64,000 nucleotides of DNA from Altererythrobacter epoxidivorans (lineage in GTDB: Bacteria; Pseudomonadota; Alphaproteobacteria; Sphingomonadales; Sphingomonadaceae), in contig NZ_CP012669.1 in NCBI RefSeq assembly GCF_001281485.1, positions 2,697,501 through 2,761,500 of the forward strand, given 5' to 3'. A program made the translations under genes and the position numbers. The notes under the pieces are model-generated. The model worked only from the letters and a program-made list of their open reading frames with translations. It did not search any database and was not told the DNA's origin. The first letter of the stretch is position 1; each line of letters starts with the position of its first letter. Shown piece after piece: positions 25,496 through 33,803 of this stretch.

Positions 25496-26866
25496 TCAGC
25501 CGACCGGATAGACGATCGTCTTGAGGTTCATGAATTCGTGCAGGCCGAACTCGGCCAGCTCGCGGCCATAGCCTGATCGCTTGATCCCGCCGAAAGGCGC
25601 CTCGACCTTCGACCCGTTGACGGCGTTGAAGGTCGTCATCCCGGCCTCGATTTCGCTGGCGAAGCGCTCGCGCTCGTCAGCGTCATTTGTCCATACTGCC
25701 GAGCCGAGGCCGAAGGGGATCGCATTGGCGATCGCGATTGCGTGGTCGATGTCCTTCGCCTTGTAGAGCTGGCCGACGGGGCCGAAGATTTCGTCTGTGC
25801 CCGTTTCGCTGCCGATTTCGACATCGGTCAGCAGCCCGGTCGTCATCCACGCACCCGGACGGTCCAGCTTCTCGCCGCCAAAGAGCAGCGTGGCGCCATC
25901 CTTCTTCGCAGCAGCGACCTGCTCGATCACCGTATCGCGTTGATCGACGCTCGAAAGCGGCCCGAGCCTGGTGTCGTCGTCCATCGGGTCGCCCGGTTCG
26001 ACGGCTTTCAGCGCATCGATGAAGCGCCCGGCGAAATTGTCGTAGATGTCGGCATGTACAATGGTCCGTTTGCCGCAGATGCAACTCTGGCCGTTATTCT
26101 GGATGCGCGCGAAAACCGCGTCTTCCACCGCCTGCTCGATATCGGCGGACGGCATGACGATGAAAGGATCGCTGCCGCCCAGTTCCATGACTGTTTTCTT
26201 GAGATGCTTGCCAGCCTGGGCGGCGACCGCTGAGCCTGCACCTTCGCTGCCGGTCAGGGTCGCGGCGACGATACGCGTGTCCGCGATGACGTCATTGATG
26301 GGGTCGGACGAAACGCACAGGTTCTGGAACAAGCCTTCTGGTGCGCCCGCTTCCAGCATCATCTCCTCGATGAGTTTTGCGGTCCCCTGCACGATACTCG
26401 CGTGCTTCAGCACACCGACATTGCCGGCCATGATCGTGGGTGCGAGGAAGCGCGCGACCTGCCAGAACGGGAAGTTCCACGGCATGACGGCCAGCACCGG
26501 GCCCTGCGGCAGCCAGCGCCCTTCGGCATGTCCGCCATCCGACAGCTCCCACCGGCGTGGTTCGAGCATCTCCGGTCCGGCTTTCGCGAAATAGCGGAAG
26601 AGGCTGGCACATTTTTCGACCTCGGATCGCGCCTGCGAAATCGGCTTGCCCATTTCCATGGTGGCCTGGCGTGCAAGTTCTTCCAGCCTGTTTTCGTAAA
26701 CATCGGCCAGCGCGCCGAGCAGCTGTGTGCGTTGATCGAGGCGCGAGCCGCGCCAGTCGCGGTAAGTGCGGATGGCCAGTTCGAGCTTCCGGTCGATGCC
26801 GTTGGCGTCGAGTACTTCATAGGTTTCGATGGATTCGCCGGTGGCCGGATTGACAGTGGTGATCAA
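25496..26866 (-). CDS. NAD(P)-dependent aldehyde dehydrogenase (succinate-semialdehyde dehydrogenase-like)
   Basis: A 456-residue aldehyde dehydrogenase. Landmarks are the N-terminal VNPATGESI, the cofactor and general-base region VMELGGSDPFIV, and the catalytic cysteine in NGQSCICGKR (~267). The C-terminal KVEAPFGGIKRSGYGRE is typical of the GabD/Sad group that oxidises succinate semialdehyde to succinate; other aldehydes remain possible. The start is TTG 26866 with GCGGAG upstream; no ATG is available near the conserved N-terminus. Stop codons of this gene and maeB overlap in a TGATCA palindrome. Confidence 0.85.
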   Translation of the reverse strand: MITTVNPATGESIETYEVLDANGIDRKLELAIRTYRDWRGSRLDQRTQLLGALADVYENRLEELARQATMEMGKPISQARSEVEKCASLFRYFAKAGPEMLEPRRWELSDGGHAEGRWLPQGPVLAVMPWNFPFWQVARFLAPTIMAGNVGVLKHASIVQGTAKLIEEMMLEAGAPEGLFQNLCVSSDPINDVIADTRIVAATLTGSEGAGSAVAAQAGKHLKKTVMELGGSDPFIVMPSADIEQAVEDAVFARIQNNGQSCICGKRTIVHADIYDNFAGRFIDALKAVEPGDPMDDDTRLGPLSSVDQRDTVIEQVAAAKKDGATLLFGGEKLDRPGAWMTTGLLTDVEIGSETGTDEIFGPVGQLYKAKDIDHAIAIANAIPFGLGSAVWTNDADERERFASEIEAGMTTFNAVNGSKVEAPFGGIKRSGYGRELAEFGLHEFMNLKTIVYPVG

Positions 26867-26980
26867 GGATTGCGCTCCGCTTCTGGGTACATCCCTTCAA
26901 TGGATGCCGGGGCAGTGCGTTCCGTGGAATGGCCGCATCGAGGCAATTGCGGCCCCGCGTACGATCGTTACACAGGACTT

Positions 26981-28123
26981 ATGGAACCGATCCCCAGCCA
27001 GCGACATCGCTTCTCCATCCCGGACGAAATCCACTATCTCAACTGCGCCTATATGTCGCCGCTGTCGCATGATGTGACCGACGCGATTACGGGCGGTGCG
27101 CGCCGCAAGCAGACCCCGTGGACGACCTTCCCGGCCGATTTCTTCAGCGTTAGCGAGAATTTTCGTTCTCGCGCCGCGCAGCTTGTCCGGGTCGAGGCGG
27201 ACAGTATCGCGATCGTTCCGTCTGTCAGTTATGCGCTTGCGGTCGCTGCCCGGAACCTGTCGGTGAAGCGCGGACAGAACATCGTTACGCTGGCGGACCA
27301 GTTCCCCTCGAACGTCTATGTCTGGAGAGAGCTCGCTGCCGAAAGGGGCGCAGAAGTTGTCGCCGTCATGCGCGATGCCAACACTTGCTGGACCGAGGCA
27401 GTACTCGATGCGATCGGGCCGGATACTGCAATCGTCGCGGTGCCGCATTGTCACTGGGCGGACGGGCGGCTGGTCGACCTGGTTGCGGTCGGCAGGAAAT
27501 GCCGCGAAACGGGCGCTGCGCTGGTGCTGGACCTGACCCAGTCATTGGGCGCACTGCCAGTCGATTTTGCCGAGGTGCAGCCGGATTTCGCCGTCGCGGC
27601 CTGCTACAAATGGCTAATGGGGCCCTATGGCGTCGGTATGCTCTATATCGATCCGATGCACCACCAAGGCCAGTCGATCGAGCACAACTGGATCAACCGG
27701 GCCGGATCGGAAGATTTCTCTCGCCTGGTGGATTATCGCGACGATTTCCAGCCGGGCGCCCGCAGGTTCGACATGGGCGAGAAGTCCAATCCGCCATTGA
27801 TGATGGGCGCTGTGGCCGCGTTCGATTTCCTGCTCGAATTCGGCGTGGAAGCCATCGCCGAAACGCTGGCAGCAAAAACCGACGCGATTGCGGACGAAGC
27901 TGCCGCCATCGGGCTTACCTCGGTGGGACGCGACGTACGCGCACCCCATTTCCTGTCTCTTGGATTTCCCGAAGGCGTCCCGGACGGGCTGACCGAAAGG
28001 CTGGCGGAAGAACGGGTTTACGTATCGCTGCGCGGCACTTCCCTGCGGGTTACCCCGCACCTCTACAACGAGGCAGCAGACAGCGCCGCGCTGATCGCGA
28101 CGCTGCGAGACTGCCTCGGTTAG
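26981..28123 (+). CDS. Class V aminotransferase family protein
   Basis: A 380-residue PLP enzyme of the class V (NifS/isopenicillin epimerase-like) fold. The Schiff-base lysine is in VAACYKWLMGPYGVGMLY (~residue 211), preceded by the PLP-binding Asp in LVLDLTQSLGALPVD. No NifS-type catalytic cysteine loop is apparent, so cysteine desulfurase activity is unlikely; the substrate is unknown. ATG 26981 begins the conserved region; the long in-frame extension upstream lies over the divergent aldehyde dehydrogenase gene. The 3' end overlaps the convergent SDR gene by 4 nt. Confidence 0.78.
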   Translation: MEPIPSQRHRFSIPDEIHYLNCAYMSPLSHDVTDAITGGARRKQTPWTTFPADFFSVSENFRSRAAQLVRVEADSIAIVPSVSYALAVAARNLSVKRGQNIVTLADQFPSNVYVWRELAAERGAEVVAVMRDANTCWTEAVLDAIGPDTAIVAVPHCHWADGRLVDLVAVGRKCRETGAALVLDLTQSLGALPVDFAEVQPDFAVAACYKWLMGPYGVGMLYIDPMHHQGQSIEHNWINRAGSEDFSRLVDYRDDFQPGARRFDMGEKSNPPLMMGAVAAFDFLLEFGVEAIAETLAAKTDAIADEAAAIGLTSVGRDVRAPHFLSLGFPEGVPDGLTERLAEERVYVSLRGTSLRVTPHLYNEAADSAALIATLRDCLG

Positions 28124-28788
28124 AAGGGAATGTCCTCGCCCTTGTAGTCGGCGTAGCGGAAGCCGCCGCTGGCGTTTTCGATGACATCGGCAAGGCCGCT
28201 GACGCTTTCCTCGATCGTGAGCGGGGCCTGCGGTCCGCCCATGTCGGTTTTGACCCAGCCGGGATGGAGCGCGAGCGTCGCGATATTGCGCGGGCCGGCA
28301 TCCTGTTCCGCAACGCCCTTTGCCAGCATGTTGAGCGCAGCCTTGCTGCTGCGGTACAATTCGTAACCACCTGAGCTGTCGGCGATCGAACCCATCAGCG
28401 AAGTCATGAAGCCGAGCGTGCCGCCATCCTTGACGGCGGGCAGCAATGTCTTCGCGGCGCGCACCGGACCGAAGGCGTTGGTCATCATGACCTCTGCCAC
28501 TTCATCGGCGGTCGCCTGTTCGCTCGATTGGTGGCGGGCGCCGGAAATGCCGGCGTTGACGAACAGCGCGTCTAGCTCGCCATTGCCGAAGCCGAGGTCA
28601 GCGTAGCTCGCCGGATCGGTGACATCTGCGGTAACAATGCGCAGCGCTTCGCATTCGAGCGCATGGAGATCGTCGCTTGTGGAACGTTCGCTCGCAACGA
28701 CGTTCCATCCGCGCGCCAGGAATTCCTTTGCAAGGCCGAGGCCCAGGCCGCGCGATGCACCGAAAATGAAAATGCTCTTGTCGCTCAT
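28120..28788 (-). CDS. Short-chain dehydrogenase/reductase
   Basis: A 222-residue SDR oxidoreductase. The nucleotide-binding motif GASRGLGLGLA is at ~10-20, NAGIS in the expected fourth strand region, and the catalytic YRSSK at ~145-149. It resembles the C-factor/sniffer-like group that ends with a MGGPQAPLTIEESV segment. Substrate unknown. Its stop overlaps the convergent aminotransferase stop by 4 nt; trmB lies 57 bp upstream on the same strand. Confidence 0.82.
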   Translation of the reverse strand: MSDKSIFIFGASRGLGLGLAKEFLARGWNVVASERSTSDDLHALECEALRIVTADVTDPASYADLGFGNGELDALFVNAGISGARHQSSEQATADEVAEVMMTNAFGPVRAAKTLLPAVKDGGTLGFMTSLMGSIADSSGGYELYRSSKAALNMLAKGVAEQDAGPRNIATLALHPGWVKTDMGGPQAPLTIEESVSGLADVIENASGGFRYADYKGEDIPF

Positions 28789-28845
28789 CGAAGATCCTCT
28801 CTCGTGTTCACAGGACCAGCGGGCGACCGGCCCATCTGTTCCCGC

Positions 28846-29547
28846 CTATTTGCGGCGATAGCGGAAGTGCCAGATTTCGTGTCCATAAACGGTGCGCGCC
28901 TTGTAGGCATAGCGGGTTTCGGGCCAGCCGGACGGGCGGACCTCCCAGCTTTCACGGTCTTTAACCTGCCATTCGAATGCGTCGGTGTGACGCTGCATGA
29001 CCATCAATGCATGGCGGAGGTAAACCGGGTGATCGGTGCCGAAGCGGAATTCGCCGCCGGGCTTCAGCTTATCGGCAAACATCTGCACCGGGCCGTCGTT
29101 CATCATGCGCCGCTTGGCATGCTTGTTCTTCGGCCAGGGATCCGGATGCAGCAGGTAGAGCATGGTCAGCGAGCCATCGGGTACGCGTGACAGGACTTCC
29201 AGCGCATCGCCCATGTGCAGGCGGACGTTGGCGAGTGTGCCATCCTCGATGTGGGTCAGCGCCTGCGCCACGCCGTTGACGAAAGGTTCTGCCCCGATGA
29301 AACCGTGATTGGGCAGCAGGTCCGCGCGGTAGGCGAGATGCTCGCCGCCGCCGAAACCGATCTCGAAATGAAGCGGGCGGTCATCGCCGAACAGGCGCTC
29401 GGCTGTGACCGGACCTTCTGCCGGAACCGCGATCTGCGGCAACAGATTGTCGACCAGCCCCTGCTGGCGCGCGCGCAGGGGTTTGCCCTGGCTGCGGCCA
29501 TAGAGCCGGTTGAGCGTGGTCGGATCGCCTTCCTTGAATGCTGACAT
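28846..29547 (-). CDS. trmB: tRNA (guanine-N7-)-methyltransferase
   Basis: A 233-residue SAM-dependent methyltransferase that modifies G46 of tRNAs. The SAM-binding motif is FEIGFGGGEHL and the family signature YLLHPDPWPKNKHAKRR is complete. The C-terminus (YGHEIWHFRYRRK) is typical of the alphaproteobacterial form. It is downstream of the ctrA terminator, so it has its own promoter or relies on read-through. Confidence 0.93.
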   Translation of the reverse strand: MSAFKEGDPTTLNRLYGRSQGKPLRARQQGLVDNLLPQIAVPAEGPVTAERLFGDDRPLHFEIGFGGGEHLAYRADLLPNHGFIGAEPFVNGVAQALTHIEDGTLANVRLHMGDALEVLSRVPDGSLTMLYLLHPDPWPKNKHAKRRMMNDGPVQMFADKLKPGGEFRFGTDHPVYLRHALMVMQRHTDAFEWQVKDRESWEVRPSGWPETRYAYKARTVYGHEIWHFRYRRK

Positions 29548-29560
29548 GGGGGCGCCCGAT

Positions 29561-29596
29561 AAAGAAAAACGCCCGAGGCGTGAAGCCCCGGGCGTT
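29561..29596 (-). terminator. Intrinsic terminator downstream of ctrA
   Basis: On the minus strand AACGCCCG...CGGGCGTT forms an 8-bp stem followed by TTTCTTT. It lies 30 nt after the ctrA stop and directly before the trmB start, so it separates the two transcripts. Confidence 0.8.
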
Positions 29597-29625
29597 CAAT
29601 CCCGTCCAAGAGATTCAAACTGCTG

Positions 29626-30321
29626 TCAGGCAGCTTCTGCCTGCTCGTCCGGATCGCGAAGCACGTAGCCGCGGCCCCAGACGGTTTCGATGTAGTTTTC
29701 GCCGCCGCATGCGTGGCTGAGCTTCTTGCGCAGCTTGCAGATGAAGACGTCGATGATCTTGAGTTCCGGCTCGTCCATCCCGCCATACAGGTGGTTGAGG
29801 AACATTTCCTTGGTCAGCGTGGTGCCCTTGCGCAGCGAAAGCAGCTCGAGCATCGCGTATTCCTTGCCGGTCAGGTGGACGCGGGCGCTGTCGACTTCGA
29901 CGGTTTTCGCATCGAGGTTCACTGCCAGCTTGCCGGTGCGAATGATCGACTGGCTATGGCCCTTCGAACGGCGCACCACGGCGTGGATGCGAGCGACCAG
30001 CTCTTCACGGTGGAACGGCTTGGTCACGTAATCGTCGGCACCGAAGCCAAACGAACGGATCTTGCTGTCCATTTCCGCGATACCCGAAAGGATCAGCACT
30101 GGCGTCTGCACCTTGGCCACGCGCAGTTTCTTAAGCACGTCGTAGCCATGCATGTCGGGCAGGTTCAGGTCGAGCAGGATGATGTCGTAATCATACAGCT
30201 TACCCAGATCCAGACCCTCTTCGCCGAGGTCGGTCGAATAGACATTAAAGCCTTCGGTCGTGAGCATAAGCTCGATGGCCTTGGCAGTTGTCGGTTCGTC
30301 CTCAATCAAAAGCACGCGCAT
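29626..30321 (-). CDS. ctrA: Cell-cycle response regulator CtrA
   Basis: A 231-residue OmpR-type response regulator, the master cell-cycle regulator of alphaproteobacteria. The receiver phospho-acceptor is D51 ([16 protein letters not shown]), identical in position to Caulobacter CtrA, and the winged-helix domain carries [18 protein letters not shown] and [17 protein letters not shown], the CtrA-specific recognition region. The C-terminus ends in AEAA, compatible with ClpXP turnover as in Caulobacter (AA terminus). An upstream region dense in regulatory sites and a downstream terminator make it a monocistronic, tightly controlled gene. Confidence 0.96.
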   Translation of the reverse strand: MRVLLIEDEPTTAKAIELMLTTEGFNVYSTDLGEEGLDLGKLYDYDIILLDLNLPDMHGYDVLKKLRVAKVQTPVLILSGIAEMDSKIRSFGFGADDYVTKPFHREELVARIHAVVRRSKGHSQSIIRTGKLAVNLDAKTVEVDSARVHLTGKEYAMLELLSLRKGTTLTKEMFLNHLYGGMDEPELKIIDVFICKLRKKLSHACGGENYIETVWGRGYVLRDPDEQAEAA

Positions 30322-30352
30322 GGGTGGTTCCCCCTTTGCCCCAAAGCTTGTG

Positions 30353-30367
30353 GTAACCTCTCGCTAA
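30353..30367 (-). promoter_or_regulatory. CtrA-like box proximal to ctrA start
   Basis: On the minus strand TTAG-CGAGAGG-TTAC keeps the TTAA-N7-TTAA spacing with two mismatches. It lies 31-45 bp upstream of the ctrA ATG, where it could act in autorepression. Low confidence alone, higher beside the better box at 30412-30427. Confidence 0.35.
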
Positions 30368-30411
30368 GAGCGGTTGCCAGGAATTAACCACACAAGGTCT
30401 GAACGGAAAAG

Positions 30412-30427
30412 GTTAATTTCTCGTAAA
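30412..30427 (-). promoter_or_regulatory. CtrA-like box distal to ctrA start
   Basis: On the minus strand TTTA-CGAGAAA-TTAACC matches the CtrA consensus TTAA-N7-TTAAC at all but one fixed position. It lies ~91-106 bp upstream of the ctrA start and suggests autoregulation, as known for Caulobacter ctrA. Confidence 0.5.
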
Positions 30428-30433
30428 CCGAGG

Positions 30434-30473
30434 GATTCCAAGGAGTCGCGCGCCAATGTGAGTCTTTTGAGTC
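30434..30473. promoter_or_regulatory. Cluster of four GANTC (CcrM) methylation sites
   Basis: GATTC at 30434 and GAGTC at 30443, 30460 and 30469 fall within 40 bp. GANTC is the target of the cell-cycle methyltransferase CcrM and influences GcrA-dependent promoters; the Caulobacter ctrA P1 promoter is controlled by such a site. Four in 40 bp is far above the chance rate of about one per 256 bp. Confidence 0.55.
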
Positions 30474-30477
30474 ACAC

Positions 30478-30486
30478 TTATCCACA
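30478..30486 (+). promoter_or_regulatory. Perfect DnaA box (TTATCCACA)
   Basis: TTATCCACA, the strongest known DnaA-binding 9-mer, lies 5 bp from the last GANTC site and ~160 bp upstream of the ctrA start. A 9-mer of one fixed sequence on either strand is rare by chance in a 64-kb GC-rich window. Confidence 0.5.
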
Positions 30487-30642
30487 GGCTGCGAGGGGTT
30501 TGGCGGCGGCAGATCCAGCGGTGTCGGAAATTTACTATTCGCCGCGCGGGCTTTCGCCGATAGGGCGCGCCTCGCGTCTCTTGTGCCCGACGATCCATGA
30601 GGCCGGACGCTCGATTGACTGGCAGTGCTCAAGGAGACTTAC

Positions 30643-31311
30643 ATGTATTTTCGCGGTTCGACTTTGGGTTTTGCCGCGCTGGTTGCGGCCGCGTCCCATT
30701 CGCCGGCACAGTCCCAGCAGTTGAGCCAGGAAACGCAGCAGTCTTACCTGTCTTTGTGCGGTCTCTCCGCCAAGACCAGTATTACCTACGAATTCATGGG
30801 CGATCCGGATTTTGGCGCGAACGATGCCGCTCCGGTTGTCGCTTTCGATCCTGCGACGCATCCGGACGGCGCGCTCGCGTGTATTCCACTGCGCTCTCCC
30901 GGAACAGCGTGGCCGCAGGGCGGAATGTATATCTATTCCGACGGTTCGGTCCGGGGGAAATTCACGAACACTATCGCGGGCATCCGGCTCGGGGTGACGG
31001 AAAGTACAGCTGTGATCGGAGCGAGCGCCGGAAAGCAAGGCGACAGCGCGATCTATGACACGATAGAATGGAGCGAGTTCAACGTGACGTCAGCTGGCGG
31101 ATTCTTCGGCGGGGCCGAGGCGGAAGGGAATGGCGCGCGGATCGGGCGCGGTCTCCAAGCCATTCGCAGCGGGGGCGCGGTCTATTTCGAATTCAAGTCG
31201 GAGAACGGTATGCCGGCCAATGTCTGGCGCCCTTTCCAGGTCGACCGGATGGCCTATCCTGCCCGCGCAAGCGCCAAGGCAATCTGGGCAGCGCTGAACT
31301 GGAAACGCTAG
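30643..31311 (+). CDS. Hypothetical exported protein
   Basis: A ~222-residue protein beginning with a probable Sec signal peptide (MYFRGSTLGFAALVAAAS, cleavage likely after AQS near residue 24). The mature part is Gly/Ala-rich with alternating hydrophobic strands (FNVTSAGGFFGGAEAEG, GGAVYFEFKSENG), suggesting a beta-rich periplasmic or outer-membrane-associated protein. I do not recognise a family. An AAGGAGA site fixes ATG 30643 rather than an in-frame GTG at 30625. It diverges from ctrA across the shared regulatory region, so it might be cell-cycle controlled. Confidence 0.6.
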   Translation: MYFRGSTLGFAALVAAASHSPAQSQQLSQETQQSYLSLCGLSAKTSITYEFMGDPDFGANDAAPVVAFDPATHPDGALACIPLRSPGTAWPQGGMYIYSDGSVRGKFTNTIAGIRLGVTESTAVIGASAGKQGDSAIYDTIEWSEFNVTSAGGFFGGAEAEGNGARIGRGLQAIRSGGAVYFEFKSENGMPANVWRPFQVDRMAYPARASAKAIWAALNWKR

Positions 31312-31370
31312 AAAGAGAAACCGGGCGAAGGTGGTTAGAACGCCAGGCTCACGTCCGGACTCGCCTTTAG

Positions 31371-32813
31371 CTAAAGCCCCCGCAGCTTCTTCTGGCGCCG
31401 GCGCTGGGCCGATGATCCGATTCCGATTGCCTCGCGATATTTGGCCACCGTGCGGCGGGCAAGGTCGAAGCCTTCGCCCTTGAGCATATCGACGAGTTTC
31501 TGGTCCGACAGCACCTTGTCGCCTTCAGCATCGATCAGTGCCTTGATCCGTGCCTTGACCGCTTCGGCGCTGGCGCCTTCGCCATCCGAGGAACTGACCC
31601 CGCTGGTAAAGAAGTACTTCAATTCGAAGCAGCCGCGATCGCAATGGAGGTACTTGTTGCTGGTGACGCGGCTGACAGTGCTTTCGTGCATGTCGATCGC
31701 CTCGGCCACTTCACGCAAGGTAAGCGGTTTCAGTTCCGATACCCCGCGAAGGAAGAAGCCGCGCTGTTTCTTCACGATCTCGGCGGCGGTCTTGAGGATC
31801 GTCTTCTGCCGTTGGTCGAGTGCCTTGATCAGCCAGTTTGCATCGGCGAGCTTTTCGCGCAGCCAGCTTTGCGCTTCCTTGCCGGGCGACCCGTTGCGCA
31901 GTTCGACGTAGTAATCGCGGTTGACGATCAGCCGGGGCAGCGTCGCCTCGTTCAGGGCAATATCCCAACCTTCGCCCTTGGCCTGGGTGACGAGAATGTC
32001 CGGCACGACCGCAGCGGCGGCAGAGCTGCCAAAGGCGAGGCCGGGCTTGGGATCATAGCTGCGCAGTTCGGCCAGCATGTCGGCGAAGTCTTCGTCATCG
32101 ACATCGCACATGCGTTTGAGCCGGGCAAAATCGCCGCGCGCGACCAGTTCGAGATTGTCGATCAGCCGCGCCATGCACGGATCGTAGCGGTCGGCTTCGC
32201 GCGCCTGCAGCGCAAGGCATTCGGAAAGATTGCGCGCACCGACCCCTGTCGGATCGAGCGACTGGACAACCGCCAGTGCGCCTTCGGCTTCCGCCATCGA
32301 AACGGACAGGTCTGCGGCCAGCGCCCTGAGCTCGCCGACGAGGTAGCCTGCGTCGTCCAATTGCCCGATGATTGCCCGCGCTATGAATGCCTGCCTGTCG
32401 GAAGTCGCTGCCGGGCCAACCTGTTCTTCGAGGTGATCGGCCAAGGTGAGATCAGCGGTGCTGCGTTCTTCCAGCGCGGGTAACCCGTCGATCTGGGAGC
32501 CGGTGGCTCCTGCCGCGCCCCAGTCGCCATCGCCCGTGTCGCGGTCCCGGTCGAGCGCAGACGTATCGATGTCGAGCGCCTGTTCACCTTCGCCCGGGGT
32601 CGCATCATGGATGTCGGTATTTTCGGCAGAAGGCTCGCGGTCTTCCACGCGCATCTCGCCCGCTTCGAGCAAGGGGTTCGCTTCCAGTGCCTCGCCGATG
32701 AAGGCTTCTATTTCGAGATTGCTTGCCGCCAGCAGCTTGATCGCTTGCTGCAACTGCGGCGTCATCACCAGTGACTGGGATTGCCTTAGGTCTAACCTCG
32801 GACCCAGCGCCAT
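31371..32813 (-). CDS. rpoN: RNA polymerase sigma-54 factor
   Basis: A 480-residue sigma-54. Region I (LDLRQSQSLVMTPQLQQAIKLL, residues ~6-27) contacts enhancer-binding activators. An acidic region II (~55-110) follows, then the core-binding domain, the HTH (TLREVAEAIDMHESTVSRVTSNK) and the RpoN box ARRTVAKYREAIGIG near the C-terminus that reads the -24 element. It lies 20 bp downstream of lptB, the gene order seen across alphaproteobacteria. The usual downstream hpf/ptsN genes are absent here; instead the exported-protein gene converges. Confidence 0.95.
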   Translation of the reverse strand: MALGPRLDLRQSQSLVMTPQLQQAIKLLAASNLEIEAFIGEALEANPLLEAGEMRVEDREPSAENTDIHDATPGEGEQALDIDTSALDRDRDTGDGDWGAAGATGSQIDGLPALEERSTADLTLADHLEEQVGPAATSDRQAFIARAIIGQLDDAGYLVGELRALAADLSVSMAEAEGALAVVQSLDPTGVGARNLSECLALQAREADRYDPCMARLIDNLELVARGDFARLKRMCDVDDEDFADMLAELRSYDPKPGLAFGSSAAAAVVPDILVTQAKGEGWDIALNEATLPRLIVNRDYYVELRNGSPGKEAQSWLREKLADANWLIKALDQRQKTILKTAAEIVKKQRGFFLRGVSELKPLTLREVAEAIDMHESTVSRVTSNKYLHCDRGCFELKYFFTSGVSSSDGEGASAEAVKARIKALIDAEGDKVLSDQKLVDMLKGEGFDLARRTVAKYREAIGIGSSAQRRRQKKLRGL

Positions 32814-32833
32814 GGTTCAATTCCCGCCTGAAC

Positions 32834-33613
32834 TCACAGCGTAAAGCCTTCGCCCAGATACAGGCGACGGACATTTTCATCGGCCACGAGATCCTGCGGG
32901 GTCCCGGCAAACAGCACCTGTCCGCCATAGATGATGCATGCACGGTCGACGATATCGAGCGTTTCGCGGACGTTGTGATCTGTGATCAGCACGCCGATGC
33001 CGCGTTTCTTCAGGTCTTTCACGAGATCGCGAATATCGCTGATCGACAGCGGGTCGATCCCTGCAAATGGTTCGTCGAGCAGCATGATCGAAGGCTTGGC
33101 CGCCAGCGCGCGGGCGATTTCGCAGCGGCGCCGTTCACCGCCCGAAAGCGCCATCGCAGGCGAGGAGCGCAGACGTTCGATATGGAATTCTTCCAGCAGG
33201 CGCTCCAGCTCCTGCGCGCGGGTTTCGGCGTCGGGCTCGACCATTTCGAGCACGCAGTTGATATTCTGCTCGACCGTCATCCCGCGGAAGATCGACGTTT
33301 CCTGGGGCAGGTAGCCGAGGCCGAGGATCGCCCGGCGGTACATCGGCAGGTTGGTGACGTCTTCACCGTCCATCAGGATGCGTCCGGCATCCGGACGCAC
33401 GAGACCCATGATGGAATAGAAGCAGGTCGTCTTGCCGGCACCATTGGGACCGAGCAGGCCGAGTACCTCTCCCTTGCCCACGGTCAGGGAAATGTCGGTC
33501 AGCACTGCGCGCTTGTCATAGCTCTTGGCTATGGAAATGACTTCCAGCCCGCCATTGGGCATGGGGGCGGTGGCGTCGGCTGCGCTCGCAGTCATGGTAT
33601 CGGCGTCGCTCAT
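32834..33613 (-). CDS. lptB: LPS export ABC transporter ATP-binding protein
   Basis: A ~259-residue ABC ATPase. Motifs in order are Walker A GPNGAGKTT, Q-loop region LPQETSIF, signature LSGGERRRCEIARALA and Walker B IMLLDEPFAGIDP. The sequence ENINCVLEMVEPDAE and C-terminal DENVRRLYLGEGF are typical of LptB, which drives LptFGC to move lipopolysaccharide to the cell surface. I chose ATG 33613 because upstream in-frame codons are unlike the family. Cotranscribed with rpoN. Its presence beside sphingolipid genes is notable (see findings). Confidence 0.9.
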   Translation of the reverse strand: MSDADTMTASAADATAPMPNGGLEVISIAKSYDKRAVLTDISLTVGKGEVLGLLGPNGAGKTTCFYSIMGLVRPDAGRILMDGEDVTNLPMYRRAILGLGYLPQETSIFRGMTVEQNINCVLEMVEPDAETRAQELERLLEEFHIERLRSSPAMALSGGERRRCEIARALAAKPSIMLLDEPFAGIDPLSISDIRDLVKDLKKRGIGVLITDHNVRETLDIVDRACIIYGGQVLFAGTPQDLVADENVRRLYLGEGFTL

Positions 33614-33803
33614 GGCTGCAGCTTTAGCAGCCTGAAACAGCCAATAAACCCCCATCTTCGCCATTTGGCAGGATTTGTGCATGGCGCGTAGCGGAGGAGA
33701 TGCGCTGCGAAAATGCGCATTAAGGTTACGCCGCTTGCAAGTTTGCCGACAGTTTGAAATAACTTCGAGTCGGAAGAGGGACTCTAACGGGGGAGATAGT
33801 CGA

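Larger units (their letters stand above)
30322..30642. other. Regulatory intergenic region between ctrA and an exported-protein gene
   Basis: This 321-bp region separates two divergent genes and contains no credible gene. The half nearest ctrA is comparatively AT-rich and carries two CtrA-like boxes, a cluster of four GANTC sites and a perfect DnaA box, listed individually. The half nearest the exported protein is GC-rich; I see no convincing -35/-10 pair there. Confidence 0.6.

Noticed and set aside
30478..30486. DnaA box as evidence for a replication origin at ctrA
   Set aside because: Only one perfect box is seen, with no cluster of boxes, no AT-rich unwinding element and no origin-linked genes. 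A regulatory role is more likely.
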